Assembly (NCBI GenBank): GCA_013339895.1
Contig: JABACO010000001.1
Span: 19,716,367 to 19,780,366, forward strand
Direction of reading: 5' to 3'
DNA: 64,000 bases
Source: Ephydatia muelleri
Lineage: Eukaryota; Porifera; Demospongiae; Spongillida; Spongillidae
The position numbers were made by a program, and so were the translations under genes. This document shows positions 34,905 through 44,827 of this stretch, piece after piece (position 1 is the stretch's first letter; the number at the start of each line of letters is the position of its first letter). The notes below the pieces were generated by a model. The model worked only from the letters and a program-made list of their open reading frames with translations. It was not told the origin of the DNA and ran no database searches.

Positions 34905-35300
34905 CTTAGTAGTCAACAACACATTGAAAAGTTGTTTCTGGTCATATTAGCGTAAGTTGTTTATAAATTATGTTTTCCTGCAACGAGGAAACGCTGTATT
35001 TCGCACAACATGTGTACAGCTTTGCCTGCAAAAGGCTTAGGGTCACAGGCTACACATTAACACCGAATTTGTAGTCAGCAACACATTGATCAGAGGAAAA
35101 ATTGTTTCCTGATCATATTTAGCGTGCTGCATTATTTACAAATTATAATTTTTCCTGCAACGAGGAAACGCACTGCATGTGTACCGTTTGCCCGCGAAAG
35201 ACTTAACCTGGAATTAGGTCACAGGCTACACATTAACACTGACTTTGCAGTCTTAACACATTGATCAGAGGAAAAGATGTTTCCTGATTATACGCAGCCA
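34905..35300. repeat. about 180-bp tandem repeat, 2.2 copies
   Basis: AACACATTGATCAGAGGAAA...TTTCCTGCAACGAGGAAACG...GGTCACAGGCTACACATTAA recurs at about 34915, 35085 and 35260 (partial), with 80-90% identity by eye. It directly precedes the copy-B avidin fragment. Confidence 0.8.
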
Positions 35301-35318
35301 GAAGTTTTTCTTGTTTCG

Positions 35319-35600
35319 TGATCCTAGTTCATTCTGAAAGCACGCGGTGACTGAAATGGGCATGAATTTAGTCTATCCGTTAATTGCCATGCAATACATG
35401 CATGAGTTACTCACTTGAAGCAGTTTCTGCAATCGCAATTGTTGTGGCAATAAGAGTAAGAAACGCAAATAGAATCCTAGCTAACGATGGCAAGGTTGAG
35501 AAAAGCGCGCACATCATACACAATTTCAAAAACAACTCACCCATCGTTTCGTGCCAAATGAATTGTACGAAAAGAGGGCGTTCAGTTGCTTAAATAGGTC
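35319..35600 (-). pseudogene. avidin-family gene, truncated duplicate (signal-peptide exon only)
   Basis: The sequence repeats 22555-22845. It includes the ATG, the hydrophobic leader (with an in-frame 9-bp deletion removing three residues), the GTTTCAA-type donor region and the first ~30 bp of exon 2 (ACCGCGTGCTTTCAGAATGA). Downstream on its strand it runs into the 34.9-kb tandem repeat, so the barrel is missing. Its TATA-like box survives and a gypsy 3' LTR begins just upstream. Confidence 0.8.
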
Positions 35601-35710
35601 TGTAAGAGCAACAGTCTCACAGGTATCAGAACTCATCATATCCACAAAAATATACATTATATATCAAGGGTGTGTGCGGGATCTTCCGCGCATGCGTTAA
35701 TTATCTTACA
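35601..35710 (-). repeat. 3' LTR of the gypsy element
   Basis: 110 bp, TG...CA, unusually short for this family. It contains a TATATAA-like stretch. The LTR abuts the truncated avidin copy on the same strand. Confidence 0.93.
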
Positions 35711-35723
35711 CTATTCCCTCTCT
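35711..35723 (-). promoter_or_regulatory. polypurine tract of the gypsy element
   Basis: On the minus strand AGAGAGGGAATAG immediately precedes the 3' LTR, directly after the pol stop codon. It is the likely plus-strand primer. Confidence 0.65.
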
Positions 35724-38700
35724 AATGTTTGATGAATGGTCCGTAACGGTCAGGTTGACGTCTGTTTCGATCCGGGTATCGCCTTTGGGGAGCGGGCTGA
35801 TCGCCAGGTCCAGCGGCAGGGAGTTCATTTGGAGGGGCCACGGGCGCTGCATAATCTTCATCCTCCTCTAGCAACTCGCATTGCTCCCCTGGTTTGGGGG
35901 TAGGTAGAACGACTTCGTCTGCTGCAGGACGCTCCGGACGAGGTTCATTAGCTAACCTGACATTAGGTGGGCAGGGTTTCAACCTGTCAAAATGGACGAT
36001 CTGTGGTCTCCTTCCCCTAGTACCTTGCAACTTGTAGGTGGCGTCTCCGAGCCTTTCCACCACTTTATAGGGTCCTTTCCAGGGCCTGTGCAGCTTCCGG
36101 GATTGTCCAGATGGTACAGCTGGAGTATACAGCCAAACAAGATCGCCTTCACTATATGGTTCTCCGTGAACCTTTCTGTCATAGATGCTCTTCTGCCGTT
36201 TATGCTCTGTTTCGCATCTGTCTCTAACAAGAGCGTATGCCTCCAAAAGGCCATCTTTCAAATTCTTCACGTACTCCATTACTGCAGTCTCTTTCCCTTG
36301 AGTGGTACCGTACATCAGATCCACTGGCAACTTGACTTGTCTTCCAAACATAAGGAAGAACGGGCTAAATCCAGTCGATGCGTGGACACTTGAATTGTAC
36401 GCTAAGCACACCCGACGAATATTTTGCTCCCAACTGGACGGGTAAGAGTCCACCGTAGTGGCCAACATGCCCAAAAGTGTGCGGTTGAAGCGTTCCACAA
36501 TCCCGTTGCACTGCGGATGATATGGAGTAGTGTGGGTCTTCTTAATCTCCAGCAGTTTGCACACTTCTTTCACCAGCTCAGATTCGAATTGTCTGCCCTG
36601 GTCACTATGTAATTGCTCCGGTGGTGAGAATCGACAAAACATTTCGTCCACTAATTTACGGGCCACTGTTGCTGCTTCCTGATTGGGTATTCCGTACGCC
36701 TCTGCCCATTTCGTGAAGTGATCCACTGCTACCAGCACGTATCTGCTCCCAGTCTCTGTCTCAGGTAGGGGCCCCAATAAATCCACGCAAACCATTTGCA
36801 GTGGATACCCTACCTGTAGCGTTTGCAAACCTGCTCTTCTTTTGGGGGCATGGGTCTTCCTGGAACAGCACACTGCACAACATGAGCACCACTCACTTAC
36901 GTCATCTGCACAACTTGGCCAATAGAATCTCTCCTTCAGTAGATTCCTCATTTTCTCCTCTCCTAAATGCGCAGACAAAGCCCCTTCATGCAGGCTCCGC
37001 AGAATGTCCTGCCTCAGCTTAGCAGGCACAACGAGCTGCAACTTTCCCTCACCACCGCCTAGTACCCTCCTCCACAACACGCCATCCTTCAGATACAACG
37101 ATGTATGTTGCTGCCATAGTAAGCGGCTCTCACGGCTCCATGGTTTGACTTCATCTGCTGACAGCATCAGTTTGGACTCCAGAGCTTGATACACTGGCCG
37201 AATAGAACAGTCATCTAACTGTTGCTGACGTATCCATTGAGGAGTATAGGAAGTGCAAGGTAATGACGTCACGCTTCCTTCAATGACATCTCCTTTGGGT
37301 GTTGTTTCATGACTTTCTCTACCGCACTGGCGACAGGGGACACGTGATAGGGCATCTGCATTACCGTGCTTGATGCCTTGACGGTGTACAACCGAAAAGC
37401 TATACTCCTGTAATTTTTCTAGCCAGCGGGCTAATTGGCCTTCGGGTTCTTTGAAGTTACGCAACCACACTAATGAACTGTGATCGGTCCTAAGGGTAAA
37501 CTCCCTTCCCAGTAGGTACTGCCGAAAGTGGTGAATAAACTCGACAGCCGCTAGCAACTCCTTTCTGGTTACACAATAACGCTGTTCCGGACGGCTCAGC
37601 GTACGACTGGCATATGCAATCACTACCTCGGACCCAGTGGCATCTTCCTGTGAGAGGACCGCTCCAATGCCAATATCACTGGCATCAGTGTCGAGAACAA
37701 ACCTCCGGCTATAGTCTGGGTAGGAGAGCACAGGGGGAGAACTCAAACATGCACGTAACACATCAAAGGCATGCTGACACTCGACAGTCCACTTAAAGTC
37801 AGTATTCTTCTCCGTGAGACGATGTAATGGCTTCGCGATGGCAGCAAAATTCTTGACGAATTTCCGATAGTAGTTAGCCAGACCCAAAAATTGTTGCATT
37901 TCGCGCTTCGACTGGGGAGGTGGCCATCCTGCTACAACAGCTGTTTTACTCGGATCCGCAGCAACGCCTTCTTCTGATACAATATGCCCTAAAAACGTAA
38001 CGCTCTTTTGACACCACTTACATTTCGATGGTTTTAACTTCAGTCCTGCCTGCCTGAGTCTTTGGAGTACACCTGCGAGATTACGCAAGTGCTCGCTGAA
38101 CGAGGTTCCCACAATGATAATGTCATCCAGATACACGAGGCAACTGGACCACTTCAGTCCACCGAGAACTCTGTCCATCAGGCGTTGAAACGTAGCGGGA
38201 GCGTTACACAACCCGAAGGGCATCACTCGAAACTGGAAAAGGCCTTCTGGTGTGGTGAATGCTGTCTTGGGCTGGTCTTCCTCTGCTACCTCCACTTGCC
38301 AGTATCCGCTAGCCAGATCCAGCGTAGTAAACAGTCTCGACCCTGCTAATGTATCAAGTGTGTCATCCACCCGAGGTAGAGGATATGCATCTTTCCTTGT
38401 TACACTATTGACCTTTCTGTAATCCACGCAAAACCTAACTGATCCGTCTTTTTTCTTTACAAGAACCACAGGAGATGACCATGGACTATCTGACTGCTGG
38501 ATAGCGCCTTGCTCAAGCATGTCCTTTACCAGCTTTGCCATTTCTTCTCTACGAGACTGAGGGATTCGTCGAGGCAAAAGATGGACAGGAGGAGTGTTGC
38601 CAGTGTCAATGCGATGCTTCAGAATGTTAGTGCGACCAATCTGGCCGCTTTTAAACGCGAACACGTCTGCATATTCCATTAAGAGGTGAAACAGGAGTTC

Positions 38701-39540
38701 CTTCTCACCATCGTTAAGGTGATCTCCCACCTTGCAGACCATGCTCCATAGTGCCTCCTGATCTCCTTGGGACAGTGGGATATGTTCAGTTACAGCCGAG
38801 ATGTTCTGGGTAGTACAGTCTTCATGCAGCTGACTCATGCTGGCAACCTTCATTCCTTTTTTAAGAACAACAGAATTGTTTGCGGAATTAAGCAGACGTA
38901 TTGGAACAAGACTGGAGCTGTTTGTACACACCAAGGATCGAGCCACCATTACTCCTGTTCGGCATGAAGTGTCAGTTTCCACCATCCAGGTACCAATACC
39001 AGGGCTTGCTTGTTTCACCATGACTTCCATTTCACTGGATGGCGGGACCACAATTTTTTCCAGGGTTACCAGTCCAATGGCAGGGCACTCGATGGGGGCT
39101 TCGACCTTTACTGGCATAACGTGATGGACCTGGACTGAAAGCTTATTTTGAGGAAAGGTTAGAATTTTGGCACCACAGTCAATGCAACACTTGTGATTTT
39201 CTAGAAAATCCAGCCCCAAGATAGCTCCTACTGTAATATCTCCAGTCACAATTAGTGTTGCACCAAACTTCTTATTCCCAAAGACAATATCAAAAGAGCC
39301 AAACCCTTTCGTAGACAATGGGGACCCGTTAACACCCACCAGTCTGTTGCCAATCCATTGTTGCAATTCTGCCACATGTCCAGCACGGGCTATCTGGTTC
39401 CAGACACAGTTGTTGATCAAAGACACTGCGGCACCTGTATCAATAACAAATGTAACGGGAACGGAACAAACCACGCCTTCAACACAATAACTACTACAAG
39501 GGGAGGATAATACAGAAACAATGAGGTCGTTCTGGGCCAT
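35722..39540 (-). CDS. pol: Pol polyprotein (protease-RT-RNaseH-integrase) of the gypsy element
   Basis: A 1272-aa open frame starts with the ATG that overlaps the gag stop. In order: aspartic protease (FVIDTGAAVSLI, about residue 33); reverse transcriptase with DYRKVN and the catalytic YLDDI (about residues 300-480); RNase H (DTDASDIGIGAVL, TDHSSL, HGNADALSR); integrase zinc finger (H-x4-H ... C-x2-C around CSCCAVCC); integrase core with D in VCVDLLGP, D in HSDQGRQF and E in NGIVERFNRT; and a GPY/F module (WKGPYKVVERLGD). All key residues are present. The absence of frameshifts and stops fits a recent copy. Confidence 0.95.
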   Translation of the reverse strand: MAQNDLIVSVLSSPCSSYCVEGVVCSVPVTFVIDTGAAVSLINNCVWNQIARAGHVAELQQWIGNRLVGVNGSPLSTKGFGSFDIVFGNKKFGATLIVTGDITVGAILGLDFLENHKCCIDCGAKILTFPQNKLSVQVHHVMPVKVEAPIECPAIGLVTLEKIVVPPSSEMEVMVKQASPGIGTWMVETDTSCRTGVMVARSLVCTNSSSLVPIRLLNSANNSVVLKKGMKVASMSQLHEDCTTQNISAVTEHIPLSQGDQEALWSMVCKVGDHLNDGEKELLFHLLMEYADVFAFKSGQIGRTNILKHRIDTGNTPPVHLLPRRIPQSRREEMAKLVKDMLEQGAIQQSDSPWSSPVVLVKKKDGSVRFCVDYRKVNSVTRKDAYPLPRVDDTLDTLAGSRLFTTLDLASGYWQVEVAEEDQPKTAFTTPEGLFQFRVMPFGLCNAPATFQRLMDRVLGGLKWSSCLVYLDDIIIVGTSFSEHLRNLAGVLQRLRQAGLKLKPSKCKWCQKSVTFLGHIVSEEGVAADPSKTAVVAGWPPPQSKREMQQFLGLANYYRKFVKNFAAIAKPLHRLTEKNTDFKWTVECQHAFDVLRACLSSPPVLSYPDYSRRFVLDTDASDIGIGAVLSQEDATGSEVVIAYASRTLSRPEQRYCVTRKELLAAVEFIHHFRQYLLGREFTLRTDHSSLVWLRNFKEPEGQLARWLEKLQEYSFSVVHRQGIKHGNADALSRVPCRQCGRESHETTPKGDVIEGSVTSLPCTSYTPQWIRQQQLDDCSIRPVYQALESKLMLSADEVKPWSRESRLLWQQHTSLYLKDGVLWRRVLGGGEGKLQLVVPAKLRQDILRSLHEGALSAHLGEEKMRNLLKERFYWPSCADDVSEWCSCCAVCCSRKTHAPKRRAGLQTLQVGYPLQMVCVDLLGPLPETETGSRYVLVAVDHFTKWAEAYGIPNQEAATVARKLVDEMFCRFSPPEQLHSDQGRQFESELVKEVCKLLEIKKTHTTPYHPQCNGIVERFNRTLLGMLATTVDSYPSSWEQNIRRVCLAYNSSVHASTGFSPFFLMFGRQVKLPVDLMYGTTQGKETAVMEYVKNLKDGLLEAYALVRDRCETEHKRQKSIYDRKVHGEPYSEGDLVWLYTPAVPSGQSRKLHRPWKGPYKVVERLGDATYKLQGTRGRRPQIVHFDRLKPCPPNVRLANEPRPERPAADEVVLPTPKPGEQCELLEEDEDYAAPVAPPNELPAAGPGDQPAPQRRYPDRNRRQPDRYGPFIKH

Positions 39541-40394
39541 TATTGGTTGTCCCTCTGGCAGTTGGCCCCTGCCGCCGAGGGTCTGTAGTTTCCCTGTTGC
39601 TGGGTTGAATCACGGCTTCTGCAGAGGCGAGCAATATGGCCTCTTTTCCCGCAGTTCCAGCAGCGTGGCTTGCGGGGCTCCCTTTGTTCCTCCCGCTCCG
39701 TGATAGCCTCACTGTTCTTTAGTCTCAGCTCCAGACGCTGCAGTCTTTCATTTATGGACTGTAGTGTGACGGCTAGAACTCCACTGCATTCTTGTTCCTC
39801 CGCTACTGTCGTCGATGCACTCGCATTGGGTAACTCCGCGTCTACCTGCGAAAAATTAACTCGAGCTGGCTTACCATGGCTACCACCAATATATGACTCT
39901 AATTCTATTGTCAGGGAAACTGCCTCGTCCAAGCTTTTCGGGCGTCCCTGCCGAACTCCAAATGCAACCTGTGGTTTGTCGAGCTCGCCGAGGAACTGGT
40001 TCAGAGCCAAACGCTCACGCGCTGCCTCCTCGAGGTCAGGGTACGCTTTGTCAGCGAGCCCCTTCAAAATGTCAGCATAGGTAGCCCAGTCCTCTTCTTT
40101 GCGTCTGTTTCTCGAATGTAACTCTGCGACGTACACCTCACGCTTGCTGTCGGGGTTAAAACGTTTAGCCAGAGCCTTCATACACTCACCATAATCGTTT
40201 CTAACATCCTCAGAACACCGCGAAAAGGCAGCCAGTGCTTTTCCTGTCAACCGAACGCGTAACCACTTCAACTTTTCGTCCGCACTCTCCCATTTGTTAA
40301 CAACAGCGACGTGCTTGAAGTGAGTTTCCCATTCTGGCCAGCTCGTCTTCTCGCCGTCGAAGGGGTCCGGCAGAAGCACAGGTCGTTGTGCCAT
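39540..40394 (-). CDS. gag: Gag (capsid/nucleocapsid) of the gypsy element
   Basis: The frame is open further upstream from a TTG, but the first ATG (MAQRPVLLP) is at 40394, giving 284 aa. The capsid-type part includes WPEWETHFKH and LRVRLTGKALAAF near the N-terminus. A single CCHC knuckle (C-W-N-C-G-K-R-G-H-I-A-R-L-C) lies near residue 250. A coiled-coil-like stretch (LQSINERLQRLELRLKNS) precedes the knuckle. Gag packages RNA and forms the particle. The stop overlaps the pol start as TAATG, so pol is probably made by re-initiation. Confidence 0.9.
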   Translation of the reverse strand: MAQRPVLLPDPFDGEKTSWPEWETHFKHVAVVNKWESADEKLKWLRVRLTGKALAAFSRCSEDVRNDYGECMKALAKRFNPDSKREVYVAELHSRNRRKEEDWATYADILKGLADKAYPDLEEAARERLALNQFLGELDKPQVAFGVRQGRPKSLDEAVSLTIELESYIGGSHGKPARVNFSQVDAELPNASASTTVAEEQECSGVLAVTLQSINERLQRLELRLKNSEAITEREEQREPRKPRCWNCGKRGHIARLCRSRDSTQQQGNYRPSAAGANCQRDNQ

Positions 40395-40424
40395 AGCCAG
40401 TGCCAGAGGAGACAGGTCAGAGGT

Positions 40425-40442
40425 CAATGCCGACTACGCCAA
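40425..40442 (-). promoter_or_regulatory. primer-binding site of the gypsy element
   Basis: One base after the 5' LTR the minus strand reads TGGCGTAGTCGGCA; TGG matches the CCA end of a tRNA primer. The tRNA identity is not assigned. Confidence 0.6.
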
Positions 40443-40552
40443 TGTAAGAGCAACAGTCTCACAGGTATCAGAACTCATCATATCCACAAAAATATACATT
40501 ATATATCAAGGGTGTGTGCGGGATCTTCCGCGCATGCGTTAATTATCTTACA
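40443..40552 (-). repeat. 5' LTR of the gypsy element
   Basis: Identical to 35601-35710 as far as I can read. It lies upstream of gag on the minus strand and should drive the element. Confidence 0.93.
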
Positions 40553-40689
40553 GGTCTCTAGTCTACGATAGAAGCTATATACAAGCACATAGGATGGGTA
40601 TTATAATTTGATTGCAAGATTACGTTCCTGGCTCATTCCTCCACAAGCAGTTCTAAGAAAAGGTTATATCATGGTTACCTGGAATCTCA

Positions 40690-43435
40690 TTGCCGAAGAA
40701 CTACGCCGGTTGACGGCATTGCACCACCAAAGTTTCACAACACACTGCTAGGGAAACCACCTTTACTGCTAACCAGGTATTGTCTGTCGTGTACTAGCAT
40801 CTGCATGTGTTGTACTTGCATGCAATAAGGCATACATACACAACCATTGCAGTTATTGTATGCCTATCTAAATAGATAACAGTGCCTGCCAGCATAGAGT
40901 GTCCAAGTTGTTTGTTATAGACCAATGCCACCACACCCCTGAAATATTTGCCAAAAGGAGATATGAGAGGTCACGGGCAAAGACAGTGCCCATACTGGTA
41001 TGGGAGAATGTATGGAATTTTCAACTCAGTCATTTATACACTCCTCTCATGCCGGTGAGGGGTTTCGAAGTTTCTAACGTTACCAAATCTGGTACATATA
41101 TCCTTAAATTCGATCTGTTCGTCGGAATCAACTACTACCATGTATTCGAACACTTTTGTGTGTGCTGAATTACCTTTTTGAGCTATTATATTGAGATATG
41201 GGGAATAGTCAAAAAGGTAATTCAGCACACACAATAGTGTCAGATTTGAAAACGAAGAGAGACAAAAACAAACCCTACTAAAGGTGCTCTCTCTCTCTCT
41301 CTACCGTTACATTTGCACAGCTTTAACCTTGAACAGAGACCGCATCCATGTGCGGGCATGGCCCATAGTGGTGCGGTAAATGGCGATAAATCCCAGGTGA
41401 AACCTCGTCCCTGTGTCAGGAAGAAGCATCGAGTGATGCTTGTGAAATATGATCCGACACACACGGCGCGACAGTGTACCGTATGCAGCCTTGTATATTG
41501 CACCCATACTATACTAATTGATACTCGTCTGCACTCGACACGTGGGCAGTTTTTCATACGTCACGAATGCGGCGCCTGTATACGTCTCAGAACGAACACT
41601 TCGCTTATACGTATGATATCGCGGTCTGCATATGGATTCAGTATATTCGTCATCACCTGTCTGCATACTTCAGATGAACGCGTGCAGACTCTGTACACGT
41701 CATGTATTCGAATCGTTTCAAATCCATTTTCTGTTCTGCATACTTAAAGGCTAGTGCTTAAACCCTGAATCACGCCAGTCAGAATTTAACGGCAAACTTT
41801 AATCAAATAACAGCTGAAATACAACTTGGTCAAAAAATAAAATAAACAGGTATAGTTCCAAGCTGGCGATCAAAGTCTCCATCACATCCTGCTGATGTAG
41901 TTAGAAGGGCACTCTCCGCCTAGCAGAGGCCTCTTGAAAGGCGAGCACGAGCCTCTACTACTCTCGCGGCGCTTGTCGACGGTTTCCTTACAAGCACACG
42001 CTAAAATATTACAGAGGTTATGCACAAAGAACGCAGCATTTACTTACTCTCTGACCACGGTGGTAGCTAGCTTATGCTTCACAATGCTATCGTCGTCATC
42101 CCCTTGGTTGGCCATGCAGCGAAACGTTTTTATTTGGCCGTAGTACACCCTGGCGTCGGCTCAAGAGCTGTGGTCAGACATAGCATGCCTACTGAGTAAT
42201 CCACATGCACACATACAACGTACTATGCTCTTCGTAATGGCATTCTATTAGTCGGCACTGTGCTTAAGAGAACAAACATGACGTAAGCACGTAAACCTTT
42301 GTGACAACTTGAAACGCCGCCTCACTGCATCTACTGAATCACACACTTGTCCGGGTTTGACATAAGCAACACCGTATAGTGTACAGTGTAAACACGCACA
42401 ACTTACAAGGCCTAGACTGCTTAAGTCCGTTCGGTATGCCTTTATAACCTCCGCCTGTCACCCGCGTTGTCCGAAACTCTTGGAACTCTTTATCTTGCAC
42501 AGTTGCACCTCACTGATTCGTCAGCTATATAGTGATCAAAATCAACAATCCAATTTCTCTTACGTTGGGAACGGGCTCCATTAGTACTGTCTCCACAGAT
42601 AGCCCAGTAGTCCAACTTTCCTTTTCTCCTATTTCGTTGGGTACTCAACCAAGTTGCCTATTTTTGTTTCCTTTGCTCGATCGTGCGTCGTCACCTCCAT
42701 TAATGACCAACACGTGCAAAACTTAAAACCGAGCATGCGCAGATAATGATCAAAATCAAAATTAATTTCTCAAATAGGCCTACAGGCTACACCCGCTAGA
42801 AATAGTCACAGATGTAGGTATCAGAAGTTTACAATTATTATAGGGATCCAATAACTTACCTGTCAGTTCGAAATAGTTACGCGACTCGGTCGAGGTAATT
42901 ATAGTCATATGCATTTTCATGGGTGTGGTTAAAATGGCCTATATTCCTATTTATTGCGCACTATCGTAATTTACGGGCTAAAGTGCCGCTCGCGATATGG
43001 GTGCGGTACGCACCCGATACTTAGCCCCAACAATACCCATCTGCACACTGCACTGGACATATCTAGGTACGAGTATGTATATCGGTCCGCACACGTGCAT
43101 GTCTGGATATGTATCTGCATACCGTGGCGTGGGCAAACTCTGCATATTACTGCATACGATACTATGTCACGCAGTGACGCTGTGCTAATAATCATACATG
43201 AACTGGAAATCGTTGTGTCGTTTTGCATGAATTATTCATTATTGCCATGAATGAGAGAGAATAACTGACTGAACAGACTGACTGAATGTGGATCGAGAGT
43301 CAAAGGCAGAGACACAGGGTAGCAGTACACCAGAATATTGTTCGAGTTTGGCGTTATTGTCGATCATTATTGAATTATGTTATTAACATCATCACCCACG
43401 CTTGTGGGTCCTAAATTGAAAAATAGTAATTCACT
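40690..43435. other. insertion-like block in copy B, no gene recognised
   Basis: In copy A the words GGAATCTCA and GCCCAGAACAG are adjacent; in copy B about 3 kb lies between them, ending in a CA microsatellite. I find no clear terminal repeats for the whole block and no coding exon. It contains a hairpin at 41151-41239. Confidence 0.5.
41151..41239. repeat. 89-bp hairpin
   Basis: TGTGTGTGCTGAATTACCTT (41157 on) pairs perfectly over 25 bp with 41209-41233, and CACTTTTG/CAATAGTG extend the ends. Probably a tiny MITE. Confidence 0.75.
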
Positions 43436-43436
43436 C

Positions 43437-43683
<247 letters not shown>

Positions 43684-43966
43684 CCCAGAACAGTAACTCG
43701 ATCTGATATGCACATTGCTGAACTGGTAAAGATTTATGTCTGGTACTGATTAAACTGGTCCAAACTTCAACTGTGGATCCGTCTGATCTCAAGCAAATCG
43801 TAGGCTGATTCTAAAACTGCCCTTTGTACACAATGTAATGATTATGTGATTACATGGGAGAGAGCTTTAGAGTGGGGTTGTTGCAGTACAATAATCGATA
43901 TTCGTTTTGATGTGGTGCATGGATTCTGGTATGCAGAAACCATTACCGGATACAAGAGATTAAAGC

Positions 43967-44784
43967 ATAGATTAAAGAATACCTGGATACGAAACGCAGA
44001 GATAATTAGAAATGATCCGCGTTTCGGCACGTGACTCTTTTGGTCTAATCATATGCAGAAATCAGCGGTCACCAGGAAAGTGATGGTGTTCAAAAAGACA
44101 TCCTATAGCATGTGTTCCATTGCTAGTACGTAGGGGTAGTGTGGTTTGAATTTGTGTTGAATTTATAAGTACTAATGGTTCGGATGTATTCAAAACAAAG
44201 ATAGACTTACACCTATTTAAATGTATGAAAAATGGTTACTCTTGAATTTAATTAACTAACCGCAAGTTATAAAACATTTGCCACCTCATTTTTACGTGTA
44301 GAAAGGTTGTAAGGTGCAAACTGTGCAAATATATATATACTATTACATTGAAGATTTCAGTTCGGGAAAGCAAAACATAGCTTCCCATTAACATGTACAC
44401 AAAATCAATGTTTTCTGACCTAATTACTGTATTCCACTGTTTTGTTTAATTCAATCTTAACGAAATATTGAGTTGCCACCCTTTATTATGATTTGAAGCA
44501 CATTGGTACATGTTTTCATGCCATTTGTTTTTTCCATTACATAGATTTTTCTAGTTCGGGGAGCCTTTGAACAATGTTCGGTTACTGGCGCCGCCATCTT
44601 GACCATTATTGAATAAATGGTCGTCATAACAGAAACACGGCCGGGTTCATGTATGTACCTTTACATGAAGCTTTAAACTAAATAATTATAGTTAGGTTTA
44701 TTAACTCACAAAATGTTCCCAAACTATTAGTGGTCACATCCCCGCTTGGCAGGGGCGGATCCATGCAGTATTTTGGTAATGGGG

Positions 44785-44827
<43 letters not shown>

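Larger units (their letters stand above)
35601..40552 (-). mobile_element. complete Ty3/gypsy LTR retrotransposon
   Basis: The 4952-bp element is flanked by GGTC target duplications (35597-35600, 40553-40556). Two 110-bp LTRs look identical base for base, starting TGTAAG and ending CTTACA. Gag and Pol frames are both open, with a primer site and a purine tract in the expected places. The site in copy A (AAATAGGTTTTTAG) lacks it. Identical LTRs and open frames indicate a very recent, possibly still active insertion. No env frame and no chromodomain are seen. Confidence 0.95.

Noticed and set aside
35992..36393. Plus-strand 133-aa and similar open frames opposite the gypsy pol gene
   Set aside because: They are antisense shadows of a fully open and motif-rich Pol frame.
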